Notes under the pieces: model-generated
The model's database searches: none
Told to the model about the DNA's origin: nothing
Seen by the model: only the letters and a program-made list of their open reading frames with translations
Origin: Pelagophyceae sp. CCMP2097
Taxonomy: Eukaryota > Sar > Pelagophyceae
Length of the DNA stretch: 53,508 nucleotides
NCBI GenBank assembly: GCA_026770575.1
Contig: MU657309.1
Span: 31,861-85,368 of the forward strand
Direction: 5' to 3'
Program-made: the position numbers and the translations under genes
Shown: positions 29,555 to 47,911 of the stretch, piece by piece
Position numbering within the stretch: the stretch's first letter is position 1
Layout: the number at the start of each line of letters is the position of its first letter

Positions 29555-30536
29555 GATGCTGCTCTCGAAGAGCGCGCGGAAGCGGCAGAAGAAGAAAGAC
29601 GGCGCGCCGCCCGCCGACGCGGCCGCGCAGGCGGGCGCCGCGGGCGCGCGCGGCGGCGCCGCCTCGACGGCCGCCTCGGCAGCAGCTCCCCCGGCCGCGC
29701 GACCAACGGTCGCTCGGCCACCGACCGCGAAGCTGGCGGCGGCGGCGGAGGACGCCTCGGGCAACCGGAAGCGGCGGCGGCAACCGGCTGGGCTCTGTTC
29801 CTTGCCGTGTCGAGAATCCAGACTGTCGCAATGTGCCGGGGATGACAAACCCGCAGTCGAAACGATGTTTTGAGCCTTGGATGCGCCGGGATCCTGGCCC
29901 TAGGCCTCTCCTGGAGCCTCGCGGGAAAAGACGCGGCCGACGAGATCGCCAATTTTGTCAAGCTCTGCCCCAAGTCCGCGGTGCGTCCGACTGCCCCGTG
30001 GCGCCTCGCTTATGCTGCCGCAGCTCGTCGTCGGCGTGAACGCGGTGACGCGACTCCTCGAGAAAAAGGCGAGTCTCGCGTTGACGACTCCACGCTGTAC
30101 GATTCCACGACGACGCCGGACCCGACGCGTAGGCGGCTCGCGCGGTTGTCATCTGCGACGACGTGCGGCCGACGCTGACGGTGGCGCACCTGCCGCTCCT
30201 CGCCGACGGGCTGCCCATTGTCGTGCGTGCCCCGGAAAGGAGAGCGCCTGAAAGAGGAGCGCCGGGACAAAGGCCTCGACGGAGGAAAGGCGCGCCCTGC
30301 CTGTGGAGCATCTCCTCAGGCGCTCCTCATTTGCCGCACGACCGTCCCCTGGACAGCCGCGACGCTCGTGCGGCGGGTACAAATCACAGGAGAGCCCGTC
30401 CCTAGGTCCTCCAGAATGCAGCCCCAAGGCTCCGCGCCGCGCTGGCCGTGAAGCGCCTCGCCGCGTTCGCCGTGCGACGCGCGCCGCCGACACTCCCGGC
30501 GCAAACAGTACCGCCGGTCGGCGAAGACGACGCGGA

Positions 30537-30569
<33 letters not shown>

Positions 30570-30654
30570 GGCGGTGCGCGACGGCGACGCCGCCGACGAC
30601 CTCTGCGCCTGCCTCTACCGGCACCAGGCGGCGCCGATTTCCGAGGCGCGATGA
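29555..30654 (+). CDS. L7Ae/eL8-fold RNA-binding protein (RNase P/MRP p38-like, tentative)
   Basis: Exon A starts at the ATG at 29555 with a basic nuclear-type segment (MLLSKSARKRQKKKDG) and an Ala-rich stretch; its 3' limit is unresolved. Later exons: 29904-29980 (KDAADEIANFVKLCPKSA), 30024-30068, 30133-30222, 30320-30376 and 30406-30654. Joined, they give LVVGVNAVTRLLEKKAARAV followed by VICDDVRPTLTVAHLPLLAD, the L7Ae core that binds kink-turn RNA. The intron after 30068 begins GCGAGT, a GC donor that keeps the core in frame. The C-terminal tail has a poly-Ala run from GCC repeats. L7Ae proteins occur in ribosomes, snoRNPs, U4 snRNP and RNase P; the N-terminal basic extension favours the last, weakly. 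Confidence 0.75.
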
Positions 30655-31161
30655 GAGCTGCGCCGGCGTCACACGACTCGTGACGTACGGCTTCAATATC
30701 GACGGCATCACACGGCTATCGACGGCGTCAAGCGGGCCTCCGGCCGCGGTGGCGTCCATCGCGAGTGCGCGCGCGGGCGGCGTCGCCGATGGCTGATGCG
30801 CACTGAACTCTGGCGCATACGACCACCCGTGACGGCCACGCGGTCATCCCGACGACTGCCGACGGCTGCGTCATCCGCACGGCTGCGCCTGCGGCCGCGG
30901 CCCCGCGCGCCGCGCCGGCCGCGCCGCGGCGCCGCGCACGTAAAAGGCGGCGGTGGGGGAAACCCGCTGTCCAAGTAAAATACTGGCATTTCCCGAGTAA
31001 AATGCCATCCTTCTAAGTTGGTTCGGTGGAAGGTATCCAAGTGATCTCTGCTTATCTTATTGGTCTATAGATCATGAGTCTCGAGGGTCTCCCGCCGCCC
31101 GATTAACACTTCGCCAAAGCCATTCCATTCCGGCGATAGGAATCCTAGTGACGTACTTTTG
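30655..31161. other. intergenic, no gene seen
   Basis: GC-rich, with imperfect short repeats around 30690-30890 (ATCGACGGC/ATCACACGGC types). It presumably includes the promoter of the TatD-fusion gene, whose ATG is at 31162. No supported ORF. Confidence 0.35.
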
Positions 31162-32628
31162 ATGGCGTCTCTCGAGCCCGGCTGCGCCCTATCGCTCGCG
31201 CTGCGTTTGCAGGGCAAGGCCTTGGTCGTCGACCTCTCCGCGGAGAAGTCGGCCATTGAAGGATGCGAGGTGGAAGACCCGCACGTTGTTCTCTTCTTCA
31301 GCCCCAAAGGCTATGATCCCGAAGCGCTGGCAAAGGTCGAGGCCTTTCGCCTAGAATGGCTCGAGAAGCACTGCCCAGACGGCCGATGCGCTTTCGACGT
31401 TTCTAAACCGTTTGGAAAGACGCTTTTCGCCGTAGAAGGCCAACTCGCCGACTTCGTCCTCGCGGCAAGAACCCTCGACCTCGCCAACGTCGAGCAACGC
31501 CGGCCGCACGTATCGCTAAAGGCCAAGGAGGCCAAGGCGGCCGCTGGGGCCGCCGGCACCAAAGCGGACGGCCCCAAAGCGAAACCCGCGCGGCCGCCCA
31601 AGGCGGCTGTGGCGGCGGTGCTGCTGCCGCCGCTGGTGGACATTGACGCGAACCTGCTTCACGAGCGCCTCATCGGCGACGTTGCCGCGCTGCGCAGAGG
31701 CGCGAAGGCGGCAGGGGTTCTGCAACTCATCGTATTATCCAGCGTCCAACTCTTCGACGAAAGAGCCCCCGCTCTTGCGAAGCTTGGCCCTCTTGGGAAT
31801 GTTGGATTCGGCGGAAGGTTGGCCCTCTTTGGACGGTTGGATTAGGTGCCCGCGTGCAACCTGACGGACGCCGCGCAGTCTGTCACACTGGCAAAGCTGC
31901 CGACCGCCGCAGACGAGGCGCAAGTCTTTTCGACCGTGGGCATCCACCCGCAGCACGTCCCAAAAGAGGCCATGGACGCCTCCGCCATTTTGGAGGCGGC
32001 GGAAAAGGCCGTGGCGGACCTCGAATCGCTGTTGGAGGACCACGTTCGAGCAATCGGAGAGTGCGGCTTGGATTACTCGGACGAATCTTTCCCGAAAGAG
32101 AATCAGCAGGCCTTCTTCGAGGCGCAAGTCGATTTGGCCATCAGACGCAAACTGCCTTTATTCCTGCACGAACGTGGGGCGACTGAGGACGTGCTCAGAG
32201 TCCTCGACTGCAGAGGTTTTGGACCAGGCGTTGAAAATCCGGTGGCAGTCGTCGTGCACTGCTTCACTTCCGACCTCGCCGCTTTAAAAGCGTATGTCGA
32301 ACGCGGCTTCTCCATTGGGATGACGGGCTTTCTCATCCGACAAAACGTGGGCCAAAGTCCAGACGATTTGAAAACCGGATTGGCAGAGGGCTTGGTTCCT
32401 TTGGACAAAATCATGGTCGAGACGGACGCGCCGTACATGGGTTTTAAAGGCTGCCGGAAAGGCCATTCAGTCGAACCCAAGGGAAAGTTCCCAAACTTAC
32501 CTTCAGCGCTGCCTTTGATAGTCCAAGCCGTTGCAGACTGCCTCAAGCTCGACGCCGCCACCGTCGCCGCATCGACGACGAGCAACGCGCGACGATTCTT
32601 TCATCTCCCAAATGCCCCGCTCAACTAA
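31162..32628 (+). CDS. TatD-family metal-dependent DNase with an extra N-terminal domain
   Basis: Two exons: 31162-31731 and 31846-32628, with a 114-nt intron (donor GTATTA, acceptor TTAG followed by G, phase 0); 450 aa. The TatD barrel spans about residues 155-450: VDIDANLLHERLIGD, the junction GVLQLI/VPACNLTDAAQS, STVGIHPQH, the metal-binding glutamate in AIGECGLDYS, histidines in PLFLHER and VVHCFTSD, and aspartate in METDAPYMGF. The first HxH of bacterial TatD is replaced, as in TATDN1-type eukaryotic members. About 130 residues precede the barrel and contain EDPHVVLFFSP and RRPHVSLK, reminiscent of the paired H-x-S/T motifs of 2H phosphoesterases, though the first lacks S/T. An Ala/Lys/Pro linker joins the parts. 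Likely 3'-5' nuclease in DNA repair or degradation. Confidence 0.88.
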
Positions 32629-32692
32629 TCATTTCGACCCCCAATCCATCCCATCTCCTCTCATTTCGACCCCCAATCCATCCCATCTCCTC
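32629..32692 (+). repeat. 32-bp tandem duplication downstream of TatD
   Basis: The 32-bp unit starting TCATTTCGACCCCCAATCCA occurs twice in perfect tandem (32629-32660, 32661-32692), immediately after the TAA. The rest of 32693-32906 has no visible feature. Confidence 0.9.
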
Positions 32693-32906
32693 TTGGGACG
32701 ACGCGCCGGAATACTGGCTCCGCGTGCTTCCGCGGCACTTTAGAACATCCTCGTGTTCCAACGTCCCTGACTCCTGCAGAGGGGGTTGTTAAAAGCCTCG
32801 CGTAGGCGGCCCCAGCGGCGGTTAACCCTGGGCGGAATCTTCGGAGCCTCACCCGTGCCGACGCATCAACAAGGGGCCCGACGACAGCATCGTGGCGTTA
32901 GGTATC

Positions 32907-33608
32907 TTACGGACCGACTCGGAGGTCCCGGATCATCTCCGAGGCCCTGGCGTGCCCCTTGACCGCGGCGCGCTTGTAGAGGCGCAGCGCCTCGGCGGAG
33001 TCCCGCGGAACGCCGACGCCGTTTGCATAACACCCGCCGAGGTTGTAGAGCGCGCCTGTGTGGCCCTGCGCCGCGGCGAGCCGGAACCACTTCACGGTTT
33101 CGTGGTACGACTGGGCCACGCCCTGGCCGTTGTAGAACATGTGGCCCAGGATGTACTGAGCGGGAGGATATCCTTGCTCGGCTGCGCGCATAAGCCACCG
33201 CGCGGAGGCCTTGAAGTCCATCTCGACACCTTGGCCGATCTTGTAACAAAAACCCAGATTATTCTAGGCTTCTGGATGTCCTTGCGCCGCAGCGCGCTCG
33301 TACAGCTCGATCGCCCGCTTAGAATTCTGCTGGAGCCCCATGCCACCATCAAGGTACTCGTGTCCGAGCATGATCTGCGCCTCGGCGTTGCCCTTGTCCA
33401 CATGCTTCTGCAGCCGGCGCAGATTGTCGGCTGACGTGGGGGCGGGCGCTCGGCAGAGCGGGCAGCGCTCGTCGTATTCGTTGCACTTGTCGGAGCATGC
33501 CGTGCAAATTGTCTTGCAGCAGCACGAGTAGAATGTTCGTCTATCACCTTTGAGTGGAAGCACGTCGAGGCAGATGGCACACGTCGGGACCGAAGGTTCC
33601 ACGTGCAT
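32907..33608 (-). pseudogene. RING/Sel1-repeat gene lacking MYND, with an in-frame TAG
   Basis: From an ATG at 33608 (MHVEPSVPTCAICLDVLPLK) the frame gives a RING-like cluster (CCCKTICTACSDKC, CPLCRAPAP) and HVDKGNAEAQIMLGHEYLDG Sel1 units. It hits TAG at 33264-33266 in QGHPEA*NNLGF, where the paralogues have CAG (Q). The same frame then continues through further Sel1 repeats (CYKIGQGVEMDFKASARWLM, VAQSYHETVKWFRLAAAQGH) to the stop near 32907. Upstream sequence is unrelated to the MYND/linker region of the 48788 copy. One substitution would restore the frame, so the stop is either recent or an error. Confidence 0.75.
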
Positions 33609-34268
33609 AAATAAACGTAGCAGTTTCTCGCCCGTGTCGTTCGTTGGACCCCCAGCCCGTCCGTGGTTTTCGCACGCGGCCTTTTCGAGCAGCAGCCTCC
33701 ACGTCCATCGCGGCCTTTGCGTCGACCGCGGCCCGCGTCGGCGCCGTCGAATCGTCCGGCCTGAGGCTCGAAGGCCGAAAAAGTCCGATTCGGGGTCTGC
33801 TGGCCGCCGCGCCGGTTGCACTGCACTGTCTGCAGACTTTCGAACTTCCCTTTTTTAAAGGCTTTTTCCGCAGCCCCGACTCGGATAGGGGGCCGCAACC
33901 CTTTCTTTAAACACTTATTTCGGCGATTTCATCATTTTTGTCTCCTAGTGGCAGCTAAGTGGCTGCGCGTGTGGTTGCGTGGCACGTGTCTCTTCGTGTC
34001 GGCTGCTCCGCCCTTCTTGATCGGTGCACGCGTTTGACTATGTGGTTCATGAAGCCTAAAGGGCTGCTTCCGGCGGAGGAGTGCAACCCTGGCCGCTCGA
34101 GCCCGAATCGAGAAACTCCTTCGATTGACAAACTTCACTTCGTTCACAAGACGAGACTCCACGCGCCCTGGTGCGAAGCAGGGCGGCGGGGGGGGCAGTC
34201 GCGGAAAGGCCGTCGGCAGACCGTTGGTAGACCGTCTGCAGACCGTCCGACTTCGCAGGCCAGAGGGC
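33609..34268. other. divergent intergenic region
   Basis: Between the RING/Sel1 copy (-) and MsrA (+). An upstream MsrA exon carrying a leader may be hidden here, since an acceptor-like CGCAG followed by G lies 12 bp before the MsrA ATG. 34213-34255 contains a short repeated motif (CAGACCGTTGGTAGACCG, CTGCAGACCGTCC). No gene is supported. Confidence 0.35.
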
Positions 34269-35334
34269 ATGGAGCTTGCCATGTTCGGGTTCGGCTGCTT
34301 TTGGTGCTCTGAGAACGTCCTCCTGAACAAGCCGGGGGTGCATTCGACACAAGTTGGCTACGCGGGCGGCGAGCGGCGGCGTCCGAACCGGGACGCACCC
34401 GTCGACAAAGTCCTTCTCCAAAGCCTTTTGGACAGGGCCTTGGACCGGGGCCTGATTGGACCGGGCCTGATTGGACCGGGGCCTGATTCCCGGGTCCAAC
34501 CGGACCTGGCCGGGGGGACAGGGCCCTTCGACAGACACCCCCTGCTTCTGCGGCTCCGAAACGCTCCCCCGCAGGCGTGACGCTGAACCCGACGTACCGC
34601 GACGTCTGCGGCGGCGACACGAACCACAACGAGGTGCGCCTCGCGTCGGCAACCGCCGCGGAAATGGCCGCCATCGGCAGCAGGGAGAGTCTGTACGGGC
34701 CTTGATTGCCGCGCTCTAGGTCGTCCGCGTGGTCTTCGACCCAAACGTGCTGCCGTTTTCGGAATTGCTGCGGGCGTTTTGGCAGGTGAATCCCGCGACG
34801 CAGGATGTATCTTTTGGCATCGCTTCAAATGTCATAAACGCGATGACAAACTTTAGGCGCACGACCCGCTGACGCCGAACCAGCAGGGCAACGACCGCGG
34901 CACGCAGTACCGGTCGGGGATATATTATTATTCCGAGGCGCAAAAGGTACTACTCTGAGGCGCAAAAAGTGCGCTTTGCACTCGTCGAACAACCATTGTG
35001 CAGGCCGACGCCGAGGCGAGCAAGTTTGCGTACGAGTGCGCTTTGCGGCTGTCGTACTCCAAGGGTGCGAAGATCTCGACGGAAATCGTCCCAGCTCCCC
35101 ACTTCTACATGGCCGAGGACGCGCAAATGCCCGCGTCGGCTCGGGAATCCGTCCGTATACGGTGCAGGAGTCGATGCCACGCTCTGAGTCCATCCCGCGC
35201 TCTCCCAGTCCATCCCGCGCAGGCACCAGCAGTACGACGCCAAGCCAGGGTCTCGCGAGTACTGCGGCCTTTCACCTCTCGGCGTCAAATGCCCGCCCGC
35301 CAGCGACTGGGCCAAGCCGGCAAACGCGATGTGA
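34269..35334 (+). CDS. msrA: peptide methionine-S-sulfoxide reductase
   Basis: Six exons: 34269-34368, 34575-34633, 34720-34785, 34857-34946, 35004-35122 and 35223-35334; the phases close at 181 aa. The catalytic motif is [10 protein letters not shown] with the nucleophilic Cys in GCFWC. Family landmarks follow in order: [73 protein letters not shown] and [11 protein letters not shown]-terminal pair of cysteines ([15 protein letters not shown]) could be the resolving Cys. The enzyme reduces methionine-S-sulfoxide in proteins using thioredoxin. Introns 1 and 5 appear to use GC donors (GCGAGC, GCAAAT). The start at the first ATG leaves no leader; an upstream exon could add one. Convergent with the NUDIX gene, 61 bp apart. 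Confidence 0.93.
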
Positions 35335-35395
35335 GACGACCCGAGGAGCGCCGCCGTCGGCATCGGCAAAACGGGCCAACTTCGTAAACCATATG

Positions 35396-35944
35396 TTACC
35401 TCTGCTTCGGCGTCATCCTCCGGAGCGCTTGGGCGACGGCGGGGATCATGGGCACGTCGGCGGGCATCACGTCGCCGTCTTCGAGGGCTTCTAGACTTTC
35501 GGCGGAGACGAACTTGAACGCTGACTGGCCTTCGCGGAGGGTCGGCACGCCGGTCCACTCGGAGCAGGCAAAAAGCGGCATGAGCAAATGCTTCCCCAGG
35601 CCAAGGCTCTTCGAGGCGAAGGTGAGCGGCGTTAAAGTGCCGAGGTCGAGGCCGAGCTCTTCTTGGATTTCGCGGCGCAGCGCTCCTTCGGGCGTTTCGC
35701 CCGATTCGACTTTGCCGCCGGGGAACTCCCAAAACTGTTTTTCGCCGACCAAGCGCGTGGCCAGCAGCACCTCGTCGCCGTCAAAGATGGCCGCCGCCAC
35801 GACGAAAACGAGCTTTGTGGCGGCTTCGCCTTCAGTGCTCGCAGCCATCGACTGCGGCCCTTGGTGCCGCCGCAGCCGCGCCGGGCGGAAGCCCCGCGCC
35901 GGGCCTGCGAGCAGCAGCGGCAGCAGGCGCGCCAGCCAGGCCAT
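35396..35944 (-). CDS. NUDIX hydrolase (MutT-like) with a plastid-type bipartite leader
   Basis: Intronless, 182 aa, ATG at 35944. The NUDIX box is complete: GGKVESGETPEGALRREIQE followed by ELGLD, matching GX5EX7REUXEEXGU. The context (VVAAAIFDGDEVLLATR, QFWEFPGGKVESGE) is of the MutT/8-oxo-dGTPase type. The first 45 residues are a hydrophobic signal segment (MAWLARLLPLLLAGPARGF) followed by an Arg-rich, acid-poor stretch, with Phe at the likely cleavage junction. This fits the signal-plus-transit leader of complex plastids, where an aromatic residue follows the signal peptide. Likely role: removal of oxidised nucleotides in the plastid. Tail-to-tail with msrA. Confidence 0.92.
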   Translation of the reverse strand: MAWLARLLPLLLAGPARGFRPARLRRHQGPQSMAASTEGEAATKLVFVVAAAIFDGDEVLLATRLVGEKQFWEFPGGKVESGETPEGALRREIQEELGLDLGTLTPLTFASKSLGLGKHLLMPLFACSEWTGVPTLREGQSAFKFVSAESLEALEDGDVMPADVPMIPAVAQALRRMTPKQR

Positions 35945-36329
35945 TGCGGAGCGGCGCTACGCTCGCGCGAGTGGCCGCGACGGCACAGTGAATGCGTACG
36001 TGTCAAGGCGAGTTGTCAGCCTCGACACGACGCGTGGACGCTTACGCGCGGACGCGTACGCGTATAGGCGACGTCGAAGCGCGCGCGAGGTCCGACGCCG
36101 TGCCACGCGCGGACGCCACGAGCAGACGCTTGAGAGCGTGCGCGCGAGCTCGAGCTCGAGCCTCAGCCTGAGCCTGAGCCTTGAGGCGTGGTATATGTCG
36201 CCAAATGTTGCGTCGGTTCAGTAATCGATTATCGGCGATAGTTTGGCCCGCCGTGACGGCCGTGCACGTGCGGCCGAGCACGGCACGCGCCGCCGCGGCT
36301 GTGCACATCTGCGTCGGATGGACGCCGCG

Positions 36330-37660
36330 GGCTTTGACCACAGCATGCGGCGCAGCCGCCTTATGCTGCCGCCGCTGGCGGCGCAGCCGCCTTATGCAGC
36401 AGGCGCAGTCGGCTCAGCCGCCTTTAGCCGCTGCTGGCGACGCAGCCGCCTTTTGCTGCCGCCGTAGACTGCGCAGCCGCCGCATGCGATTCAGCTGCCT
36501 CTTGCTGCCGCTGTTCGCGGTTCAGCCGCCGCAGGCTGCGCAGCCGCCTCATTCACTCGCCGCAGGCGGCGCAGCCGCCGCAGGCGGCGCACCCTTCTTT
36601 TGCTGCTGCTTGCAGGCAGCCGCAGCAGGCTGCGCAGCCGCCTTATGCTGCCGCCGCTGGCGGCGCAGCCGCCTTATGCAGCCGCCGCAGTCGGCGCAGC
36701 CGTCTTTTGCCGCTGCTGGCGGCGCAGTCGCCGCAGGCGGCGCAGCCGTCTTTTGCCGTTGCTGGCTGCGCAGCCGCCTCATGCGGCGCAGCTGCCTCTT
36801 GCTGCCGCTGCTCGCGGTTCAGCCGTCCCAGTCGGCGCAGCCGCCTCATGCATCCGCCGCAGGTGGCGCAGCCGCCTTTTTGCCGCTGCTGGCGGCGCAG
36901 CCGTTGCAGGCGGCGCAGCCGCATTATGCTGCCGCCGCAGGCGGCGTAGCCTTTGCATCCTTCGCAGCCGCCTTTTGCCGTTGCTGTCTGCGTAGCCGCA
37001 GCATGCGGCGCAGCCGCCTTATGCTGCCGCCGCAGGCGTCGCAGCCGCCTTATGCAGCCGCCGCAGGCGGCGCAGCCGCCTTATGCAGCCGCCGCAGGCG
37101 GCGCAGCCGCCTTTTGCCGCTGCTTGCGGCGCAGCCGCCGCAGGCGGCGCAGCCGACTCATGCTGCCGCCGTAGACTGCTCAGCCGCCGCATGCGGCGCA
37201 GCTGTTTCTTGCTGCCGCTGCTCGCGGTTCAGCCGCCTCAGGCTGCGCAGCCACCGCATGCGCATGCGGTGCAGTTGCCGCAGGTTGCTCAGCTGCCGCA
37301 TGCGGCGCAGCCGCCTTTTGCCGCTGCTTGCAATGCAGCCGCAGCAATCGGCGCAGCCGTTGCACGCGGCGCAGCCGCCTTATGCTGCCGCCGCAGGCGG
37401 CGCATCCTCATTTTGCCTCTGCTATCAGAGCAGCCGCAGCAAGCAACAGCCGCCTTTTGCCGCTGCTGGCGGCGCAGCCGCCGCAATTGGCGATGCCGTT
37501 GCATGCGGCGCAGCCGCCTTATGCCGCTGCCGCTGGCGGCGCAGCCGCGACAGGCGGCGCATCCGCCGCAGTAGGCGCAGCCGCCGCAGTCGGCGCAGCC
37601 GCCGCAGTCGGCGCAGCCGCCTTTTGCCGCTGCTGGTTGCGCAGCCGCCGCAGGCAGGGC
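36330..37660. repeat. hairpin-forming GCAGCCGCC/GGCGGC satellite
   Basis: About 1.3 kb of degenerate 15-21-bp units such as GGCGGCGCAGCCGCC and CTTATGCTGCCGCCGC. GGCGGC and GCCGCC arms separated by GCA make each unit a potential hairpin. Several frames are open across the tract (one plus-strand frame reaches about 520 codons rich in Arg, Ser, Ala and Cys), but composition follows the repeat, so I do not call a gene. 35945-36330, before the tract, holds the NUDIX promoter and short GC-rich repeats (GAGCTCGAGCTCGAGCCTCA). Confidence 0.9.
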
Positions 37661-38170
37661 AGGAAATGGGACCGCGGGTCCGGGTCCGGGTCTTCGACTC
37701 GGCCCAGACCCGAGACCCGGACCAGTGTGGCCGAGGCCAGACCTGAACCCGGACCCGCCTAAACCATGACCCGGACCCGAGGCATAGGCCCGTGCATGGC
37801 CCGGGCCCGAGACCCGGACCCGCGTCGCTGAAATATATGCTGAATTAAATCCTCCTTACTGAGTTTTAATCGTTTTCGACTTTGGGATCTTCCGATATCT
37901 GATATCACGACCGAGTGCGGAGCACGTGGACTCGGACGTGCATTCTACCTTCCAGGTGGAACACGTGCGCCTTGTTCACCCGCCCGCACCGCGCCGGACC
38001 CTAGACCCGGACCCGGACCCGGACCCGGGGCTAAAGGGCCGGACCCGAGGCCCGGACCCGCAAAGGCCGAGGCCAGACCCGAGACCCGGTTCCTATACCC
38101 GGGTCAGCCCAGATGGGCGAACCTTGACCCGGACCCTACCTCGGTTTTCGCGGGTCCGGGTCCGAACTCG
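37661..38170. repeat. GACCCG/CGGGTC degenerate hexamer tracts
   Basis: Two blocks (about 37675-37830 and 37980-38165) of imperfect GACCCG(G/A) hexamers, for example GACCCGGACCCGGACCCGG at about 38005. They flank a 150-bp AT-richer unique stretch. They sit between two tracts of the GCAGCCGCC satellite. Confidence 0.85.
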
Positions 38171-38184
38171 GAACCTTTTCCTGC

Positions 38185-38440
38185 CCTGGCCGCAGGCGGC
38201 GCAGCCGCTTTATGCACCCGCAGCAGGCGGCGCAGCCGCCGCAAGCGGCGCAGCCGCCGCAGACGGCGCAGCCGTCGCATGCGGCGTAGTCGTCGCAAGC
38301 GGCGCAGCCGCCTTTTGTCGCTGCTGGCGGCGCAGCCGCCGCAGGCGGCGCAGCCGCCTTCTGCTGCCGCTGCTTTCGAAACAGCCGCCGCAGGATGGCG
38401 CAGCTTCTTAACGTAGCCGTTGCTTGCGGCGCAGTCGCAA
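38185..38440. repeat. second tract of the GCAGCCGCC hairpin satellite
   Basis: Same unit types as 36330-37660 (GCAGGCGGCGCAGCCGCC), about 250 bp, ending near GGCGCAGTCGCAATTTCC. Confidence 0.85.
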
Positions 38441-39462
38441 TTTCCGGCACATCCTCCACTGGCAAGGCGACATACGATTTTCATGTTCAACGTTACATTG
38501 TCCCGTGAGGTTGCTTATAGTTTCTTTTTCTTTTCGATTGCGCCAATTTCTCTTGTGCCCATCTCTTCGTATGGCCTATGCCTCTTAAGGCCGTCGTTAT
38601 CTCACTTATAGCTGCCGTGTTGCGACCTACACTTCTGTCATTATCGTGCACGCGTGTGTTTTTCGTGATTCCATCAATCTTCATCGCGCCATCTTCTTAG
38701 GGCGAGCGCACCCGTTCATTAGACTCTATGGCCAAGCGTTGGGGCCTGGCTATAGGCTCAAAAACGGCTTCTTTAGCGCTTTTCCATTTTTGGGTACTAT
38801 TGTACTGTGCTGCGCCGCTTGCTTATAGTTTTCGTCATTCCACGCGCAGAAACCAAACCGGATAACTCTTGCCCCTACTATAACGCGCCGATGCACGAGA
38901 GGGTTCCCAGGGAAGCGCGCGCGGACGTTCTACAGCCTTGCCTAATTAACTGCAAACTATCGTCGAAATAATTCGGTTTAAAAATAAAAAAACGTACGAC
39001 AATTGCGTAGGAATTCCTACAATTGTACGAGGCTAGAAACCTGACCACACGCCCGTTGCTTGTCGGTCCACCCTGGGTCGTTAATTCCCTTCCCAGCGAG
39101 TGAAAAGGGTCCCATTGACGAAAACGGCCGAGAAAAAAAACTGTAAAGAACGTTCCTTGGAACTTTCTCTGGGCAGGAACAGACCAGCAAATCCTTGAAG
39201 ATACAATTGTAGCCCCTACGGGGGCCCAATTCGAGAATTCGCTTGGGAGCCCGCGCTGACAAACTGTCAAACGGAGCACGAGCAAACCATCGAGAAGCCC
39301 GCCGCTCGGAGTCGTCCCGGGACGCAGCGTTTGGGCCCGGGATGACGGTTGGTCGGATGTCGCGCGTGCTCTTCGAAGGGCACCGCATCGTTCCAAGTGT
39401 GTTGTGGTGCAATTCTTCCCATGCTCCCGTACAATTGTAGGAAGCCGATGAGGATTTTCCTA
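38441..39462. other. unique, lower-GC intergenic stretch
   Basis: About 1 kb with noticeably lower GC than its surroundings and no supported ORF on either strand. It contains palindromic TACAATTGTA-like words at about 39018 and 39429. A different origin from the satellites around it is possible, but nothing identifies it. Confidence 0.4.
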
Positions 39463-39690
39463 GGCTCCCGTAGGGAGCCGCTGGGGATTTTCCCAGGCTC
39501 CCGTAGGGAGCCTATGAGGATTTTCCTAGGCTCCCGTAGGGAGCCGCTGTTGATTTTCCCAGGCTCCCGTAGGGAGCAGTTTAGGATTTTCTCATGCTCC
39601 CGTAGGGAGCCGAACTAATATAGTCCGGGAGAAAGCACAGTTCAATCAAAGGAACATCGGCTCCCTACGGGAGCCTGGGAAAAGGACGCC
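39463..39690. repeat. 33-bp hairpin array 1 (GGCTCCCGTAGGGAGCC)
   Basis: Five units start at 39463, 39496, 39529, 39562 and 39595, exactly 33 bp apart, each with the 17-bp hairpin GGCTCCC-GTA-GGGAGCC and a GATTTTCC(C/T)A spacer. A sixth copy in the opposite orientation is at about 39659 and a degenerate half-copy at 39422. The array lies about 450 bp upstream of the SERCA start codon. The same unit forms array 2 inside a SERCA intron. 39691-40131 holds no other feature. Confidence 0.93.
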
Positions 39691-40131
39691 GCAGCGCACT
39701 CTTCGTTTGGAAGGATTCAAGTCCCACGCAGTCTGTGACACAGAGCCTGCCTGTCCCTGCTGCACGAACTCCGTCTGCTACCCCGCGGTCCCGCCGCGGC
39801 AGGTACCGCCGCGGTCCCTCTTAGATCAAGTGGTTATCTCACCCCCAGGCCCTGTCGTCCACGCCCTGCTCGTCCACGACACGCGTCGCGTAAGCTACCG
39901 TCGGGCCATTGTATGCTCGGCGTCCCCTTTTCTGACGGAAATCTACTTCAACTCCGGTGGACTCTTTGTCACTGCTCGTCCGCGCCCTGCTCTTCCACTG
40001 CGAGCCATCCCCAGGCCCTGTCGCAGGGCGTCCCTGCGCGTGAACGCACGTCGGCCGCGTGTTTTTGTAAACGGCTTTCCGCGAGCGGGGATTTTAGAGT
40101 CAGTGCAGTCCATTGCTGTCTCACCTGCGCC

Positions 40132-47911
<7,780 letters not shown>

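Noticed and set aside
36181..37746. A 521-codon frame rich in Ala, Arg, Ser and Cys
   Set aside because: It lies in a hairpin satellite open in several frames on both strands; its composition follows the repeat unit.
39349..39618. Protein of 11-residue repeats (GSRREPLGIFP) encoded by hairpin array 1
   Set aside because: The period of 33 is divisible by three so a frame stays open by chance. The second array has irregular spacing and inverted units, which would not preserve such a protein.
39463..39690. CRISPR-like array (regular 33-bp repeats with palindromes)
   Set aside because: The spacers are only about 16 bp and nearly the same as each other, the setting is a eukaryotic nuclear gene region, and no cas genes are present.
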